Source: Bacteroidota bacterium
GTDB lineage: Bacteria; Bacteroidota; Bacteroidia; Bacteroidales; WCHB1-69
Direction: 5' to 3'
Assembly (NCBI GenBank): GCA_023392945.1
Contig: JAEWNB010000040.1
Coordinates: forward strand, 1 to 6,036
DNA: 6,036 nucleotides
Shown: in pieces, positions 1 through 5,316 of the stretch
Layout: each line of letters starts with the position of its first letter
Numbering within the stretch: the first letter of the stretch is position 1
The notes under the pieces: generated by a model
Database searches by the model: none
What the model saw: only the letters and a program-made list of their open reading frames with translations
Told to the model about the DNA's origin: nothing
Position numbers and translations under genes: made by a program

Positions 1-104
1 TTTGATCCTGTTCCTGTTTTAGTCCAGCAAGCAGGGAAAATATTTGTACCGATTCCATAGGTATCAAAAGATTCAGTATAAGGAATTGTTGCAATTGGCT
101 CACA
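1..104 (-). other. Choice-of-anchor J domain 6 (cut by the window edge)
   Basis: Residues 1641-1674 show only the opening of another J domain: CEPIATIPYTESFDTYGIGT, then FPACWTKTGTGS. It is of the 'CW' subtype, closest to J5. A 14-nt stretch, CCATAGGTATCAAA, occurs at 55-68 here and at 817-830 in J5. The repeat array therefore continues beyond the left edge. Confidence 0.85.
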
Positions 105-3100
105 TCCGGTTGTAAAATTACAAACTGTTGACCAAGTAGAGGTAGAACCGGTTCCACAAAGCGTTCTTACATAAATATCATAAGTAGTATTGGCAGTCAA
201 TCCTGTTAAGGTAAAATTATTGACATCTACTGAATAAATAGTCCCATTCTGAATGGATTGTCCGGTTGGGACATAACAATATTCCCATAAAGATTCATTT
301 GAAGCTGAGTGCCAAACCAAATCAACACTGTTAGATAAAATGTTAGTAGCTCTCACTCGTTGAGGAGCAACACAATCTTCGGCATTATTTAATTGAACAT
401 TATCTATATACATAGCACTGGTTGCAGAAAGGTCTCCACATTTAAAAGCAATAAACTGCCCCATATTACTATATCCGAATAAATATAGCGAAAAATCTTC
501 AAAGGTTGCCGTTGAGGATGGAGAAAAGGTTTCTATAACAGTAAAAGTGGATGGATCTGTCGGATTGCTCATAACTCCTACTGAAATATTATAGGCTGCA
601 CTTGTTTTTTTAGCTTTAAAAGATAATTTTAAATTATCCATCGGAATAGATGCATCTATTTCGGGCATAATAGCCATTGAGTAATAAGAGGTGGTCCCAT
701 ATAAATAGAGAGCCCCCGGAGAAGAATAAAAGTTGGATGCATTTATATATGGATAGGTGGTCGTTGTTCCGCTGTAGTATCTTAACCAACAATCCGGATA
801 AGTGCCGGTCCCGATGCCATAGGTATCAAAGTTTTCAAAATAAGGAATTATACTCAACGGCAAACATAGTGTTCTAGCCTGAATTGTGTTTGTGTAATCG
901 GTTTCTTCAGTTCCGCATATTGATTTAACTTTAAATAAGTATGTTGTAGCGGGATTTAGTCCGGTGACAGAAAAAGTGGTGTCATAAATTTGTGGGACAA
1001 TTGTCCAGGAAGTATCATTTTCTTCCCTGTAGGCGAGTGTCCATTCGGTTTCGCCACCGCCCTGAACCCAGGAAATATCTACACTATTTTGTGAAATGTT
1101 GGCAATTGAAAGATTAGTGGGTCTGAAACAAGTTTGAATGGTATTGATAGTGATATCGTCAATATAAACATAATTGGTTGCAGTTAATTTTTGAGCTTTT
1201 AAAGCAATATATTTCCCGGTACCTTGATAATTTGAAAAGGTAACAAAATATTCATCATAACTAGCTGAATAAGGCTCAATAGTATCAATGGGAACAAAAG
1301 TTGTAGTGTCGGCAGGATTATCCATAACCCCTACAATGCACTTACTCAAATAAGAAGTAGTGGAAGATTTTTTAGCAAAAAATGATAGCTGAAGGGTGTT
1401 AAGCGGGAGAATTGCAGTATTAATAGCCGGCAAAATAGCATATTGATTTTCTGCATAACCGCTTGATGTTGTTGCATAAAAATATAAGTGTTTTAAACCA
1501 CTATAAGAGTTTGCACTTGAGTTATAGATGTAAGGATAGTAATTATAAGTGTTTGTTGCATCATTAATACGAGTATAACATTGAGGAAATGGGGCTGATG
1601 ATCCGGTGGAATATAATTCAAAATCTTCCCTCCATGGCAATTGAGTAATCTCCCCACATTCAGTTTTAAATAAACTAACTACAGAATAATCGCTTTCGTC
1701 TCCTCCCCCACAATCTGCCTTAATACGAACATAATAATTAGTTACAGGATTTAAATTGGGAATAATGCATGAAGTAGTCGAAAGACCGGCAATCACTTGC
1801 CATGCTCCTTCACTATTATATTCTCTGTATTCAACCGTCCAACCGGTTTCATTTCCACCCGGGGTCCATGAAAAAGCAAGCGTTGTAGAGTTTGTATTAG
1901 CTGTATCTATTGTCAGGTTAGTAGGTCTTAAACAAGAAGGAATTAAATCAACGGTAAAATCATCCACCCAGTAAAACCAATTAGTTGCTGTTGTAATTTG
2001 TCTCAAGGCAATGTGATTGCCAGTTCCGGCAAGTTGGGTAGAATCAAAAAATATTTCAATAAATTTCCAAGTATCTTCTTCTTGAAGATTGATGGTTTCT
2101 ACAACTTCAAAAGTACTGGTATCAGAAATATTGCTCATCACTCCTATCTGCATCGAACCCGAGGTTGCCCCCTCTTTTTGAAGCCAAAATGAGGCCATTA
2201 CAGTATGAATGTCAACGTCAATTTGTGGAGTAGCAGCCCAAGCAACAGTTGACTGAAATCTTAATGAAGTAGGCATGCTTACCGGAGCAGGAGAAACGAC
2301 AGGAGAATTAACAATGTACGGAGCAACGACAGTTCCCGAAATATAAGTCATAGGTCTGCTCCAACAATTCGGAAACGCACCACTTGCCGTTCCATAAGTG
2401 TCAAAATTTTCAGTGTAAGGTAAATCAGCATTTGTTATGGCATTGCAAAGTGTCATAAAAGACATATCAACACTCCAATAACTTGAGTTTCCGTCCACAC
2501 ACGTAGCTGAAACCTGATAATCATAGAGATCTCCGGGAATTAATGAATTAATCGTATAAAAAGTGTCAGTAATATTGTTGACTTCTACCCAAGCAGAGTC
2601 TGTGGCCGGTTTATATCTTATATTATATGTTGACCCACCCAAAACCGGATCCCAAATAATAGTTGCATCTGTTTGTGTTATATTTTGGGTAGCTATATTC
2701 GTTGGCCTTACACAAGTCTGAATTGCTTCTATGGCAACATCATCCAAATATACATAATTAGATGCCGTCTTTTTTTGAACTTTCAAGGCAATATGATTTC
2801 CTGATCCTTGATAGGTTGAGAAATTTACAAGAAATTGTTCATGTGTAGTGGTTGTAGGTACAACCGTGTCTACCGGCACAAAGGTGCTGGTATCTGTGGG
2901 ATTGCTCATCACACCAACAATAAGCTCACTAACATAAGTGGTTGTAGAAGATCTTCTGGCATAAAAAGTAAGTTGAAGTGTGTTTATCGGGTGTGTATTT
3001 ATATCTATTGCTGGTAAAACTGCATACTGATTATTAGCGTATGTTGAACTTGTGGAACCATAAAAGTATAAAGAATTATTTCCACTGCGAGAGTATGTTG

Positions 3101-5024
3101 TCGAGTTATAAACGTAAGGATAATAATTTGATGTTCCCGAAGCATCATTAATACGGGTATAACAAATCGGGAAAGCTGCCGTAGTTCCGGTAGCATAAGA
3201 ATCAAAATTATCACTCCAAGGAAGTTCTGCAATAGACTCACATTCTGTGAAAAAAGAAAAAGTTCTCTCACGCCAATCACTTTCATCCCCGGAACCGCAT
3301 ATTGCTTTCACTTTTACCTCAAAAGTATAGCTTGTGGCATCATCAAGACCGGTAAGGGTATAAAATGGTGTTGATATATTTTCAATTGAAGTCCAAGCGG
3401 TGTCAACAGAGCTTTTATATTCAAATGTCCATTGTGTTTCTGTACCTGTCGGCTGCCAATTAAAGGTTGTCGAATGAGCATCAACATTGCTAAAGTTAAT
3501 CGAAGAGGGTCTGATACAAGTAGGTATAAAATCAAGAGTTAAATCATCCACATGCATGTAAAGAGCAGCAGAAGTATATTTTGAAAATTTTAAAGCAATA
3601 TATTTTCCTGTTCCTGAATATTGGTTAAAAAATACTTCAAACTCTTCATAATTGGTAGATGCCGGAATAATAGTATCAATTGGAAAAAAGGATGCGGTAT
3701 CTGTGGGAGAATTCATCACTCCAGCAACCAATCTTCCATTATAGGTGCTATACAACCTTGCCCATAATCGTAATTGTAATTGATTGATAGTATAATTTAT
3801 AGAATCTATAAGAGGTAACACAAGATACTGATTCATTGGATAGGTTGCAGTAGTAGTGGTATAAAATCTAAAAGAATTATTTCCGCTATGAGAATAGGTA
3901 GAACTATTATACACATATGGAAGACCAAAGTAAGATGCTGTGGTTCCTGTTGCATCATTGAAGCGAAAATAACAGGAAGGTAAATCTACATTTCCTGCTG
4001 TATAGCCGGGATATTGGTCAAGATTGTCCGTCCAAGGGAAGCTTGAAATTACACACGGATTAAAAAGTGTTGTGGCACAAGCAGAGCTTGAGTGCACTGA
4101 AAGACAACTGTCATATACGGCTTGTACCGAATAACAATATTCTCTGTTTTCATCTAAATTCTCATCATTATAATACAATGACTGTATTGTGTCGCTATTA
4201 ATTTGAATTCCATCTCTGTAAACATTAAACCCCAACAAGTCTTCATTAACAAAAGAACCCCTCACAATAAAAGGAACCCCCATTTGTTCTAAACTAACAC
4301 CATCTACCAATGCTTGCCATAAGCCGGTTGACGGAACATATTGCATAGCATTTCCGGTGCTTAATTCTGAAGTAATCGCTCTCGGATTTAACCACGGACC
4401 TGAAGCTATAGAGCCGCTTACTGCTACTTTCACCCAATAGGTACCTGCAGGCAGAACGGTATTAATCTGTGCTTTCATTTTCATGATAGGTCTGGTAGAG
4501 TCTGTTAAGGCGGTTGCAGTAGTTCTATAAACGCCTGTCCAACCTGTGTAGGTCAATAAGTTTGTATCTTCACTTCCCCAAATCGGAACGGCGGTGGAAT
4601 CAAGAGGCTGGCTATCATAAATACATAAGTAAATAGCGGTAATGCTGGAAGTTGTGGTGGAACCTGTTTGATAACAATAAAATTCCATTTCCGTGATGTT
4701 GGATTGGGTATTGATTGTGAAATCATCGGCAATCCAAAACTTAGAATCCCTATTTACATTCCATCCCCAAGTGTTTTGCCCGCCATACAGAGCGCTGACA
4801 TCATAACCATTATGCCCCGCCCCGGGATTCGTTACCATGTCAGCATTGTTATACAAATCCAATCGCATGGGTTGAGTTGTTCCGTTGGGAACACCCCACG
4901 AAACATGAATTTTGTTATACGCCGTAGTGGTCGCTGTCACATTGGTCGGCGGATTACAAATTGACTGCCCTTTTACCCCTATTGCTAAGGCAAAAAGCGC
5001 AAAAAACATAAATAACTTTTTCAT
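1..5024 (-). CDS. Giant secreted adhesin-like protein with choice-of-anchor J / FN3 repeats (3' end outside the window)
   Basis: One frame stays open for 1674 codons from ATG at 5024-5022 to the window edge. I read the codons through and found no stop, and the conserved cysteines from end to end all sit in this frame, so there is no frameshift. Order: signal peptide (1-20), an FN3 domain (22-322) split by a beta-rich insert (51-262), then J/FN3 pairs: J1 324-503, FN3 504-594, J2 595-771, FN3 772-859, J3 860-1031, FN3 1032-1122, J4 1123-1299, FN3 1300-1386, J5 1387-1551, FN3 1552-1640, and a partial J6. J hallmarks are LPWxDNFD/LPYTENFD, FPxC(Y/W), GVMSNPTD and (V/I)DD. This is a family-level call: such proteins are cell-surface or secreted, and adhesion or glycan binding is inferred. 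No catalytic domain is visible. A type IX secretion C-terminal domain would be expected beyond the left edge but cannot be seen. The start is chosen because the signal peptide begins there and a promoter box lies about 60 nt upstream; no Shine-Dalgarno is present. Confidence 0.96.
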   Translation of the reverse strand, partial: MKKLFMFFALFALAIGVKGQSICNPPTNVTATTTAYNKIHVSWGVPNGTTQPMRLDLYNNADMVTNPGAGHNGYDVSALYGGQNTWGWNVNRDSKFWIADDFTINTQSNITEMEFYCYQTGSTTTSSITAIYLCIYDSQPLDSTAVPIWGSEDTNLLTYTGWTGVYRTTATALTDSTRPIMKMKAQINTVLPAGTYWVKVAVSGSIASGPWLNPRAITSELSTGNAMQYVPSTGLWQALVDGVSLEQMGVPFIVRGSFVNEDLLGFNVYRDGIQINSDTIQSLYYNDENLDENREYCYSVQAVYDSCLSVHSSSACATTLFNPCVISSFPWTDNLDQYPGYTAGNVDLPSCYFRFNDATGTTASYFGLPYVYNSSTYSHSGNNSFRFYTTTTATYPMNQYLVLPLIDSINYTINQLQLRLWARLYSTYNGRLVAGVMNSPTDTASFFPIDTIIPASTNYEEFEVFFNQYSGTGKYIALKFSKYTSAALYMHVDDLTLDFIPTCIRPSSINFSNVDAHSTTFNWQPTGTETQWTFEYKSSVDTAWTSIENISTPFYTLTGLDDATSYTFEVKVKAICGSGDESDWRERTFSFFTECESIAELPWSDNFDSYATGTTAAFPICYTRINDASGTSNYYPYVYNSTTYSRSGNNSLYFYGSTSSTYANNQYAVLPAIDINTHPINTLQLTFYARRSSTTTYVSELIVGVMSNPTDTSTFVPVDTVVPTTTTHEQFLVNFSTYQGSGNHIALKVQKKTASNYVYLDDVAIEAIQTCVRPTNIATQNITQTDATIIWDPVLGGSTYNIRYKPATDSAWVEVNNITDTFYTINSLIPGDLYDYQVSATCVDGNSSYWSVDMSFMTLCNAITNADLPYTENFDTYGTASGAFPNCWSRPMTYISGTVVAPYIVNSPVVSPAPVSMPTSLRFQSTVAWAATPQIDVDIHTVMASFWLQKEGATSGSMQIGVMSNISDTSTFEVVETINLQEEDTWKFIEIFFDSTQLAGTGNHIALRQITTATNWFYWVDDFTVDLIPSCLRPTNLTIDTANTNSTTLAFSWTPGGNETGWTVEYREYNSEGAWQVIAGLSTTSCIIPNLNPVTNYYVRIKADCGGGDESDYSVVSLFKTECGEITQLPWREDFELYSTGSSAPFPQCYTRINDATNTYNYYPYIYNSSANSYSGLKHLYFYATTSSGYAENQYAILPAINTAILPLNTLQLSFFAKKSSTTSYLSKCIVGVMDNPADTTTFVPIDTIEPYSASYDEYFVTFSNYQGTGKYIALKAQKLTATNYVYIDDITINTIQTCFRPTNLSIANISQNSVDISWVQGGGETEWTLAYREENDTSWTIVPQIYDTTFSVTGLNPATTYLFKVKSICGTEETDYTNTIQARTLCLPLSIIPYFENFDTYGIGTGTYPDCWLRYYSGTTTTYPYINASNFYSSPGALYLYGTTSYYSMAIMPEIDASIPMDNLKLSFKAKKTSAAYNISVGVMSNPTDPSTFTVIETFSPSSTATFEDFSLYLFGYSNMGQFIAFKCGDLSATSAMYIDNVQLNNAEDCVAPQRVRATNILSNSVDLVWHSASNESLWEYCYVPTGQSIQNGTIYSVDVNNFTLTGLTANTTYDIYVRTLCGTGSTSTWSTVCNFTTGCEPIATIPYTESFDTYGIGTNIFPACWTKTGTGS
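105..371 (-). other. FN3 domain following J5
   Basis: Residues 1552-1640: VAPQRVRATNILSNSVDLVW, LWEYCYVPTGQSIQNG, FTLTGLTANTTYDIYVRT, LCGTGSTSTWS and FTTGC. It begins with VAP instead of the xRP seen in the other junctions, and it has an additional cysteine in YCYV. Confidence 0.85.
372..866 (-). other. Choice-of-anchor J domain 5
   Basis: Residues 1387-1551 (165 aa, the shortest complete J copy): IPYFENFDTYGIGTGTYPDCW, YPYINASNFYSSPGALYLYG, AIMPEIDASIP, SVGVMSNPTDPSTF, GQFIAFKCGD and YIDNVQLN, ending EDC. It is of the 'CW' subtype. An extra cysteine sits in FKCGD, where other copies have LKF/LKV/LKA. Confidence 0.85.
867..1127 (-). other. FN3 domain following J4
   Basis: Residues 1300-1386: FRPTNLSIANISQNSVDISW, EWTLAYREENDTSW, FSVTGLNPATTYLFKVKS, ICGTEETDY and ARTLC. 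This is a compact FN3 copy of 87 residues, placed 1584 nt from the FN3 after J2. Confidence 0.85.
1128..1658 (-). other. Choice-of-anchor J domain 4
   Basis: Residues 1123-1299 (177 aa): LPWREDFELYSTGS, FPQCYTRINDATNT, YYPYIYNSSANSYSG, AILPAIN, IVGVMDNPADTTTF, GTGKYIALKA and YIDDITIN, ending IQTC. It is a near duplicate of J2. An extra cysteine sits in SKCIVG just before the GVM motif. Confidence 0.87.
1659..1931 (-). other. FN3 domain following J3
   Basis: Residues 1032-1122: LRPTNLTIDTANTNSTTLAFSW, GWTVEYREYNSEGAW, CIIPNLNPVTNYYVRIKA, DCGGGDESDYS and FKTEC. It has one cysteine more than the other FN3 copies, in the SCIIP segment. It lies exactly 1584 nt from the FN3 after J1 and resembles it most. 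Confidence 0.85.
1932..2447 (-). other. Choice-of-anchor J domain 3
   Basis: Residues 860-1031 (172 aa): LPYTENFDTYGTAS, FPNCWSRP, QIGVMSNISDTSTF, GTGNHIALRQ and YWVDDFTVD, ending PSC. It is the most divergent copy in the middle section: the YYPYVYNSS and LYFY blocks of J2/J4 are replaced by a Pro/Val/Ser-rich stretch. It is of the 'CW' subtype, like J5 and J6. Confidence 0.8.
2448..2711 (-). other. FN3 domain following J2
   Basis: Residues 772-859: VRPTNIATQNITQTDATIIW, YNIRYKPATDSAW, FYTINSLIPGDLYDYQVSA, then TCVDGNSSYWS and FMTLC. It lacks the CGxGDESD loop of the preceding FN3, and its cysteine is in ATC instead. It leads into a 'CW' type J domain, as does the FN3 at 867-1127. Confidence 0.85.
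2712..3242 (-). other. Choice-of-anchor J domain 2
   Basis: Residues 595-771 (177 aa): LPWSDNFDSY, FPICYTRINDASGT, YYPYVYNSTTYSRSGNNS, AVLPAID, IVGVMSNPTDTSTF, GSGNHIALKV and YLDDVAIE, ending IQTC. It has the same length as J4 and is clearly its closest copy. The stretches 3142-3164 and 1558-1580 differ at a single base. Confidence 0.87.
3243..3515 (-). other. FN3 domain following J1
   Basis: Residues 504-594: IRPSSINFSNV, the strand-B Trp in FNW, WTFEYKSS, FYTLTGLDDATSYTFEVKV, then AICGSGDESDW. It ends in FFTEC, whose Cys595 opens J2. The nearest relative inside the protein is the FN3 at 1659-1931, which shares CGxGDESD and a TEC ending. Confidence 0.85.
3516..4055 (-). other. Choice-of-anchor J domain 1
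   Basis: Residues 324-503. It opens with Cys324 and SSFPWTDNLDQY, then LPSCYFRFNDATGT, YVYNSSTYSHSGNNS, LVAGVMNSPTD, GTGKYIALKF and HVDDLTLD, and ends at the PTC/IRP junction. It belongs to the 'CY.R.ND' subtype shared with J2 and J4. At 180 residues it is the longest J copy. The family is the cleaved-adhesin / choice-of-anchor J jelly roll, also found in the haemagglutinin-adhesin regions of Porphyromonas gingipains. Confidence 0.85.
4059..4238 (-). other. Second part of N-terminal FN3 domain (C-G strands)
   Basis: Residues about 263-322 begin LLGFNVYRDG and continue YYNDENLDENREYCYSV. This is the typical C-to-F strand pattern of bacterial FN3 domains ('GYNVYRDG ... Y.YxVxAV'). There is no A/B strand just before it, so it completes the half domain at residues 22-50. 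It ends directly before the first J domain at Cys324. Confidence 0.65.
4239..4874 (-). other. Beta-rich domain inserted in the N-terminal FN3
   Basis: Residues about 51-262 do not resemble the J or FN3 repeats. Visible blocks are FWIADDF (96-102), YQTGSTTTSSIT (118-129), LPAGTYWV (191-198), ASGPW (207-211) and GNAMQY (224-229). The alternation of short hydrophobic and Ser/Thr-rich stretches suggests an all-beta sandwich. From memory, 'DDF', 'YQTGS', 'PAGTYW' and 'GNA' blocks recur in N-terminal regions of other bacterial extracellular proteins, but I cannot name a Pfam family with confidence. Its function is unknown; ligand binding would be a guess. Confidence 0.6.
4875..4961 (-). other. First part of N-terminal FN3 domain (A-B strands)
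   Basis: Residues about 22-50 (CNPPTNVTATTT...VSWGVPNGT) match the opening of an FN3 domain: 'PPTNVTA', then the conserved Trp of strand B in 'VSW'. The domain then stops, and the expected C strand appears only about 210 residues later, at residue 264. The split is inferred from motif order, not from a structure. Confidence 0.65.
4965..5024 (-). other. Signal peptide of the giant adhesin
   Basis: Residues 1-20 read MKKLFMFFALFALAIGVKGQ: two lysines, a hydrophobic core of about 12 residues, then a small-residue V-K-G/Q end. This is a Sec signal peptide of the type often ending in GQ in Bacteroidota exported proteins. There is no lipobox cysteine directly after the core (the first cysteine is residue 23, in SICNPP), so signal peptidase I cleavage next to G19/Q20 is more likely than lipoprotein processing. 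Confidence 0.9.
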
Positions 5025-5078
5025 TTTTAATATATTTAATTGATTGTGTGTTTTTGTTTGAAATAAATTAGATGAATT

Positions 5079-5090
5079 CTCCCTGCAAAA
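5079..5090. repeat. 12-nt direct repeat CTCCCTGCAAAA, copy 1
   Basis: This copy overlaps the -7 box of the adhesin and covers the predicted transcript start. The second copy is 201 nt to the right (5280-5291). On the minus strand it reads TTTTGCAGGGAG. Confidence 0.55.
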
Positions 5091-5093
5091 GTA
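5086..5093 (-). promoter_or_regulatory. Bacteroidota-type -7 promoter box of the giant adhesin
   Basis: On the minus strand this reads TACTTTTG, a full match to the TAnnTTTG -7 consensus of the Bacteroidota primary sigma factor. It would place the transcript start near 5080, giving a leader of about 55 nt before the ATG at 5024. A clear TTTG -33 element is missing at the right spacing: the site falls around 5112-5118 and reads TGTTCTT. The promoter may therefore be weak or depend on an activator. Confidence 0.65.
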
Positions 5094-5115
5094 CATTATT
5101 TTTTTAAAAGAAGAA

Positions 5116-5154
5116 CATTTTGAACTAAAAAAATTCTTTTTTTAGTTCAAAATG
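5116..5154 (-). terminator. Perfect inverted repeat, likely terminator of the pseudouridine synthase gene
   Basis: An 18-bp perfect stem with a 3-nt loop: arm CATTTTGAACTAAAAAAA (5116-5133), loop 5134-5136, complementary arm 5137-5154. In the minus direction it lies about 160 nt past the synthase stop codon and is followed by a pyrimidine-rich TTCTTCTTTT run, which fits an AT-rich intrinsic terminator. The stem is poor in G/C, and its left edge touches the place where a -33 element for the adhesin would sit, so a role as operator is also possible. Confidence 0.55.
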
Positions 5155-5194
5155 AGAATTATTGTCGCTTGCAATTTTTTACTAATTAGCACTT

Positions 5195-5208
5195 TAGAAA
5201 GCTTTCTA
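5195..5208. repeat. Short perfect palindrome TAGAAAGCTTTCTA
   Basis: A 14-bp perfect palindrome in the intergenic region, overlapped by a second 10-bp one (CTATTAATAG, 5206-5215). It could be a binding site for a dimeric regulator. In AT-rich intergenic DNA, palindromes of this size can also arise by chance. Confidence 0.3.
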
Positions 5209-5279
5209 TTAATAGATTTGAAAAGATCAGAAAGGTAAATTGATACTTATAAACCGTATTTTTATTTCTTGCAGACAGA

Positions 5280-5291
5280 CTCCCTGCAAAA
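5280..5291. repeat. 12-nt direct repeat CTCCCTGCAAAA, copy 2
   Basis: An exact copy of 5079-5090, located 26 nt past the stop codon of the synthase gene. The base context on the minus strand is GACGTTTTGCAGGGAG, so the TTTTG part is kept while the TA of the -7 box is lost. It could be a degenerate second promoter or a chance repeat. Confidence 0.5.
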
Positions 5292-5316
5292 CGTCAAGTA
5301 GAATTAATGCTCCACA

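Larger units (their letters stand above)
372..1931 (-). repeat. Higher-order repeat block B (FN3-J4-FN3-J5, 1560 nt)
   Basis: The second copy of the four-domain block. It is 24 nt shorter than block A, nearly all of it within J5. Nucleotide similarity to block A is visible, for example 1558-1580 against 3142-3164 (one mismatch in 23) and the start of the stretch at 1169 against 2753. Confidence 0.75.
1932..3515 (-). repeat. Higher-order repeat block A (FN3-J2-FN3-J3, 1584 nt)
   Basis: A four-domain block whose parts match block B (372-1931) in order and subtype: GDESD-type FN3, CY-type J, FN3, CW-type J. Homologous boundary cysteines are offset by exactly 1584 nt at three successive boundaries (3518/1934, 3242/1658, 2714/1130) and by 1581 nt at the fourth (2447/866). 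Confidence 0.75.
5025..5316. other. Intergenic region between synthase and adhesin genes
   Basis: This is 292 bp of very AT-rich DNA. It holds the inverted repeat at 5116-5154, the -7 box at 5086-5093, the 12-nt direct repeat and the palindrome at 5195-5208. I see no coding frame with a plausible start, no tRNA and no recognisable riboswitch in it. Confidence 0.8.

Noticed and set aside
677..2192. Small plus-strand open frames at 677-877, 1756-1974 and 1998-2192
   Set aside because: They lie antisense to the long adhesin frame, match no known family, and are the by-product of a long continuous coding frame on the other strand.
2835..3535. Small open frames at 2835-3017 (plus), 3005-3286 and 3314-3535 (minus)
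   Set aside because: All lie inside the J2 and FN3 coding region in other frames. The minus-strand pair are out of frame with the conserved domain motifs, which read through without interruption.
1..4055. Repeats as a possible CRISPR array or mobile element
   Set aside because: The repeat units are about 0.8 and 1.6 kb, diverged, in frame and coding for protein domains. There are no short identical repeats with unique spacers, no terminal inverted repeats and no transposase.
4668..4964. 98-codon plus-strand open frame at 4668-4964
   Set aside because: It is antisense to the signal-proximal part of the adhesin. Its product has no recognisable motifs, while the minus strand encodes clear FN3 and beta-domain sequence.
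5280..5295. Second copy of the 12-mer as a functional second promoter
   Set aside because: The minus-strand sequence before TTTG is GACGT rather than TAnn, so the -7 consensus is not met, and no -33 element is clear. It is reported only as a repeat.
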